This document shows, in pieces, positions 61,252-64,000 of a stretch of 64,000 nt of DNA. Below the pieces are notes generated by a model. It ran no database searches, was not told the DNA's origin, and saw only the letters and a list, made by a program, of their open reading frames with translations. The stretch lies in assembly GCF_000012945.1 (NCBI RefSeq), contig NC_007510.1, positions 1,860,001 through 1,924,000 of the forward strand. The letters are read 5' to 3'. Made by a program: the position numbers and the translations under genes. Position 1 is the first letter of the stretch. The number at the start of each line of letters is the position of its first letter. This DNA comes from Burkholderia lata (GTDB taxonomy: Bacteria; Pseudomonadota; Gammaproteobacteria; Burkholderiales; Burkholderiaceae).

Positions 61252-62390
61252 TGAAGATCGACGTGATCGGCGGAGGCCCCGGCGGGTTGTTCTTCGCCTA
61301 CCTCGTCCGCAAGCAGCATCCGGACTGGCAGGTCCGCGTATTCGAGCAGAACGATGCCGACGCAACCTATGGATGGGGCGTCGTGTTCTCAGGCGTGGCG
61401 TTGTCGTTTCTCGAGCAGGCCGATCCTGCATTTTTCCGCCGTTTCACGGCGCTGCATGCGCGTTCCGACCATATGGAGATCGTGCATCGCGGCGTGCACG
61501 TTCCGATCGACGGCAACAGCTTCTCGCGAGTCTCCCGTCTGGCGATGCTGCAGTTCCTGCAGGCGGAGTGCCGTGCGGTGGGTGTAGAGCTGCACTTCAA
61601 CACGCGCGTGGACGATGTCGGGCAATTGAGTGGAGCGGACCTCGTCGTCATTTCGGATGGGGTACACAGCCGTACGCGCACACAGCTGGCGTCCGCTTTC
61701 CGGCCATCGTTCACGCAGCGTCGCAACAAGTTCGCGTGGTACGGCACGTCGCGGCTGTTCTCCGCCGTCTCGCTGATCTTTCGCGAAACGCAATACGGGG
61801 TCTTCATCGCGCACAGCTATCAGTACAGCAACCAGATGAGCACGTTCCTGGTCGAGACCGATCCCGACACGTGGCGTCGCACCGGGCTCGACAAGATGGA
61901 TGATGCCGGCAGCCGCGCGTTGTGCGAGAGCGTCTTTGCCGACAACTTGCAGGGACATGCACTGCTGTCCAACAAGTCGGCTTGGTTCGAGGCCGTGACC
62001 GTGAAGAACGAGGGCTGGCACGACGGCAACCGGGTCTTGCTCGGCGATGCGTTGCGATCAGTGCATTTTTCGCTGGGCTCGGGCACGCGCATGGCGATGG
62101 AGGATGCGATCGCGCTGAGCGACGGCGTATGTCGGCATCACGACGATCTGCCGGCCGTGTTCGAACACTTCGAGACAGTCCGGCGCCCGGCGTCCGAGCG
62201 CTTCCAGCTGGCGGCCGCGAAGAGCCTCGACTGGTACGAGAACGTCGCCGACCGGATGCACCTGGATCCGTATGCGTTCACGTACGACTACATGCTGCGT
62301 ACCGGACGCGTCACCCACGACGATCTGCAGAAGCGTGCGCCGGAATTCATCCGGCAGTACGACGCGCAGCGCGCGGAAGCGGCGAGTTGA
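61251..62390 (+). CDS. FAD monooxygenase, salicylyl-CoA 5-hydroxylase-like
   Basis: A 379-residue flavin hydroxylase. FAD motif GGGPGGLFFAYLV at 7-19, then WGVVFSGVALSFLEQ near residue 45, ISDGVHSRTR near residue 140 and GDALRSVHFSLGSGTRMAMEDAIAL near residue 265. These blocks match hydroxylases that act on aryl-CoA esters (salicylyl-CoA 5-hydroxylase, N-terminal half of aminobenzoyl-CoA monooxygenase). GAAGGAG supports the ATG. The ligase and thioesterase in the same operon fit this use. Confidence 0.88.
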   Translation: MKIDVIGGGPGGLFFAYLVRKQHPDWQVRVFEQNDADATYGWGVVFSGVALSFLEQADPAFFRRFTALHARSDHMEIVHRGVHVPIDGNSFSRVSRLAMLQFLQAECRAVGVELHFNTRVDDVGQLSGADLVVISDGVHSRTRTQLASAFRPSFTQRRNKFAWYGTSRLFSAVSLIFRETQYGVFIAHSYQYSNQMSTFLVETDPDTWRRTGLDKMDDAGSRALCESVFADNLQGHALLSNKSAWFEAVTVKNEGWHDGNRVLLGDALRSVHFSLGSGTRMAMEDAIALSDGVCRHHDDLPAVFEHFETVRRPASERFQLAAAKSLDWYENVADRMHLDPYAFTYDYMLRTGRVTHDDLQKRAPEFIRQYDAQRAEAAS

Positions 62391-62534
62391 CCTGCCCCGC
62401 GCGGTACACCTGGACCGGTAATACAAGCAGGCGGACCGCGATCACGCGGCCGTCCAGATCGTCACGAGGCGACGGAGGTTTGCGACGAATCTGCCGCAAT
62501 TGAAGAAGCCTGTCAGGGTATGGAGGAGACAATC

Positions 62535-63875
62535 ATGGCTGCGTCGTCGGACGAGGCAGTACTTTCCGTATTCGATACACGCCCGATGGGGCGGCTGCAA
62601 TGGCTTGCGTTGTCGTTGTGTGGTCTCTGCATGGTCGTCGATGGATACGACGTGCAGGCGATGGCCTATGCTGCGCCGGCCTTGATGAAGACATGGGGGA
62701 TCGAGCGGACGGTGCTGGGGCCCGTGTTCAGCGCGGGGTTGCTCGGGATGTTCGCCGGGTCGCTGCTGCTCGCCGGGCTGGCGGACAGGATCGGGCGCCG
62801 GCCGCTGCTCGTCGCGGCGAGCATGTGGGTGGCCGGCTGTATGGCGGTGACGGCGCATGCGGGCTCGCTCGACCAACTGATCGCGATCCGGTTCGCAGCC
62901 GGTGTCGGCATGGGCGCGATCGTGCCCAATGCGATGTCGCTGGCGGGCGAGTACAGCCCGAGCCGCCTTCGCATCACGCTGATGATGGCGGTCTCGTCCG
63001 GCTACATTGCGGGCGGTGTGCTGGGCGGCGCCGTGGCCGCGTTCGTCATTGAAACCTTCGGATGGCGCGGGGTGTTCGACGTGGGAGCGTTGCTGACGGC
63101 GATACTGTCCGTGGCGATGTGGATGGTCTTGCCCGAATCGATCCAGTTTGCGCTGGCACGACGCCCGGGACGACCGCAAACGCTGCGCCTTCTTCAGCGT
63201 GCGGTGCCCAACGCGACGTTGCCGCCCGGGTTCCGTACGGAACGGCCGGATCGACAACCTGCGGTGGCGACGCTGTTCGGAGAAGGGCGAGCCGTGGCGA
63301 CGCCGCTGCTGTGGGGCGCGAACTTCGCCAACATGCTGTGCGCGTATTTCCTTGCCGCGTGGATTCCGTTGCTGATGGCCGGTAACGGCGCGTCGCCCGG
63401 TATGCCTGTGCTCGCGGGTACGGCCTTGTGGCTGGGTGGCCTGCTCGGCAACTGGCTGCTCGGATTGCTGATCGATCGCAGGGGCTACGCCGTGGTGCTG
63501 ATCGCGAACTTCGTGGCCGGCGGCATGGCCATTGCCGGGATCAGCGTGTTCCACGCTTTTCCGGTTCCTGCACTGGCTTGCATCGCATTCGCCGGCTTTT
63601 GCGTGCTCGGCGGACAATCCGGGCTCAATGCGCTGGCCGTCGTCCTTTATCCGAGCGCGGCGCGTGCGACCGGCGCTGGATGGGCGCTTGGCGTCGGGCG
63701 CCTCGGTGCGGTGCTGGGGCCCGTTGCAGGTGGATACCTGATGGCAATGACTTGGACAGCGGAGCAGACCTTGATCGCGTCCGCGTTGCCTGCAGTGGCT
63801 GCGGCAGTAGCGGTCGGCATGCTCGGTCGGCTCCGCCGGCAGGGTGCCGCATCGGTCGCTCAGACCGCAGCCTGA
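62535..63875 (+). CDS. AAHS-family MFS aromatic acid transporter
   Basis: A 446-residue MFS carrier. DGYDVQAMAYAAPAL is the aromatic-acid/H+ symporter signature near residue 34; the A-motif is GLADRIGRRPLLV; VPNAMSLAGEYSPSRLR marks the AAHS branch (PcaK/BenK relatives). GGAGGAGAC precedes the ATG at 62535, which is preferred over an in-frame ATG 15 bases upstream. It lies 144 bases after the hydroxylase and should import the operon's aromatic substrate. Confidence 0.92.
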   Translation: MAASSDEAVLSVFDTRPMGRLQWLALSLCGLCMVVDGYDVQAMAYAAPALMKTWGIERTVLGPVFSAGLLGMFAGSLLLAGLADRIGRRPLLVAASMWVAGCMAVTAHAGSLDQLIAIRFAAGVGMGAIVPNAMSLAGEYSPSRLRITLMMAVSSGYIAGGVLGGAVAAFVIETFGWRGVFDVGALLTAILSVAMWMVLPESIQFALARRPGRPQTLRLLQRAVPNATLPPGFRTERPDRQPAVATLFGEGRAVATPLLWGANFANMLCAYFLAAWIPLLMAGNGASPGMPVLAGTALWLGGLLGNWLLGLLIDRRGYAVVLIANFVAGGMAIAGISVFHAFPVPALACIAFAGFCVLGGQSGLNALAVVLYPSAARATGAGWALGVGRLGAVLGPVAGGYLMAMTWTAEQTLIASALPAVAAAVAVGMLGRLRRQGAASVAQTAA

Positions 63876-63914
63876 AGCCTGCCGCGCGCAGGATCCAGGC
63901 AGTACGTCATCAAA

Positions 63915-63955
63915 CTGCCCGGCCGTCCGACGTTCGATTCGGCGCAACCGGGCAG
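63915..63955. terminator. weak hairpin after the AAHS gene
   Basis: CTGCCCGG (63915-63922) pairs with CCGGGCAG (63948-63955) across a 25-nt loop. No T-run. The last 125 bases of the window hold no other clear feature, though a leftward gene might end at 63974. Confidence 0.3.
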
Positions 63956-64000
63956 CGTCAGGTTTGCGGCGGCTCAGGCCCGAAGTCCGGCAGATTCGAT

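Noticed and set aside
63974..64000. end of a leftward gene (IESAGLRA then stop)
   Set aside because: Only eight codons lie in the window, too little to support a gene.

Overview
The window is GC-rich, densely packed bacterial DNA. LysR regulators, MFS carriers, CoA-dependent catabolic genes, a beta-keto acid cleavage enzyme and three small DUF4148 proteins together point to Burkholderia, probably the B. cepacia complex and probably a secondary replicon. That assignment is inferred from gene content and codon use, not from a marker gene. No rRNA, tRNA or CRISPR array was seen.

Layout. 0-3 kb: end of a BKACE-type cleavage enzyme, an MFS carrier and an RBBP9-like hydrolase. 3-7.4 kb: a complete polyamine-type ABC importer. 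7.5-8.7 kb: a lipoprotein and a small membrane protein. 8.7-14.6 kb: an acyl-CoA catabolic cluster (D-2-hydroxyacid dehydrogenase, class III CoA-transferase, HMG-CoA-lyase-like protein, VOC protein, hydrolase, LysR). 14.7-17.4 kb: a less GC-rich cupin/PhzF/methyltransferase trio that looks acquired. 17.4-18.9 kb: an MFS carrier sharing a 19-bp operator with the CoA-transferase cluster.

19.3-23.9 kb is the most striking part: an RNA-repair locus. Leftward lie rtcB and prfH (RNA ligase plus release-factor homologue, overlapping by 7 bases). Rightward lie an ATP-dependent RNA ligase and an HD-phosphatase/polynucleotide kinase fusion, behind a good sigma70 promoter and a roughly 240-nt leader that folds into a nested structure ending in a T-run. 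The locus thus carries both chemical routes for rejoining cut RNA.

23.9-31.8 kb: two tandemly duplicated lipoproteins with a fossil LysR start, LysR, an MFS exporter, nitronate monooxygenase, a TonB-receptor remnant beside a siderophore-type esterase, and a GFA protein. 31.8-39.4 kb: ohrR (its target ohr lies 6 kb away behind the same operator), GNAT, a PmrAB/QseBC-like two-component system with a PmrA-type box, DedA, a phospholipid methyltransferase-like protein, three DUF4148 paralogues, ohr and a RidA protein. 39.6-47.4 kb: LysR, an unusual SDR, AraC, and a three-gene drug efflux system of the OprM/EmrA/EmrB type. 47.4-54.4 kb: a decayed, partly AT-richer region with IS ends, a VapC fragment, a DUF4238 protein and unknown genes. 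54.4-63.9 kb: a TetR-controlled aromatic catabolic operon whose CoA ligase, CoA-ester hydroxylase, thioesterase, VOC dioxygenase-like protein, hydrolase and maleate isomerase suggest a route through a CoA ester to maleate and fumarate, with an AAHS carrier.
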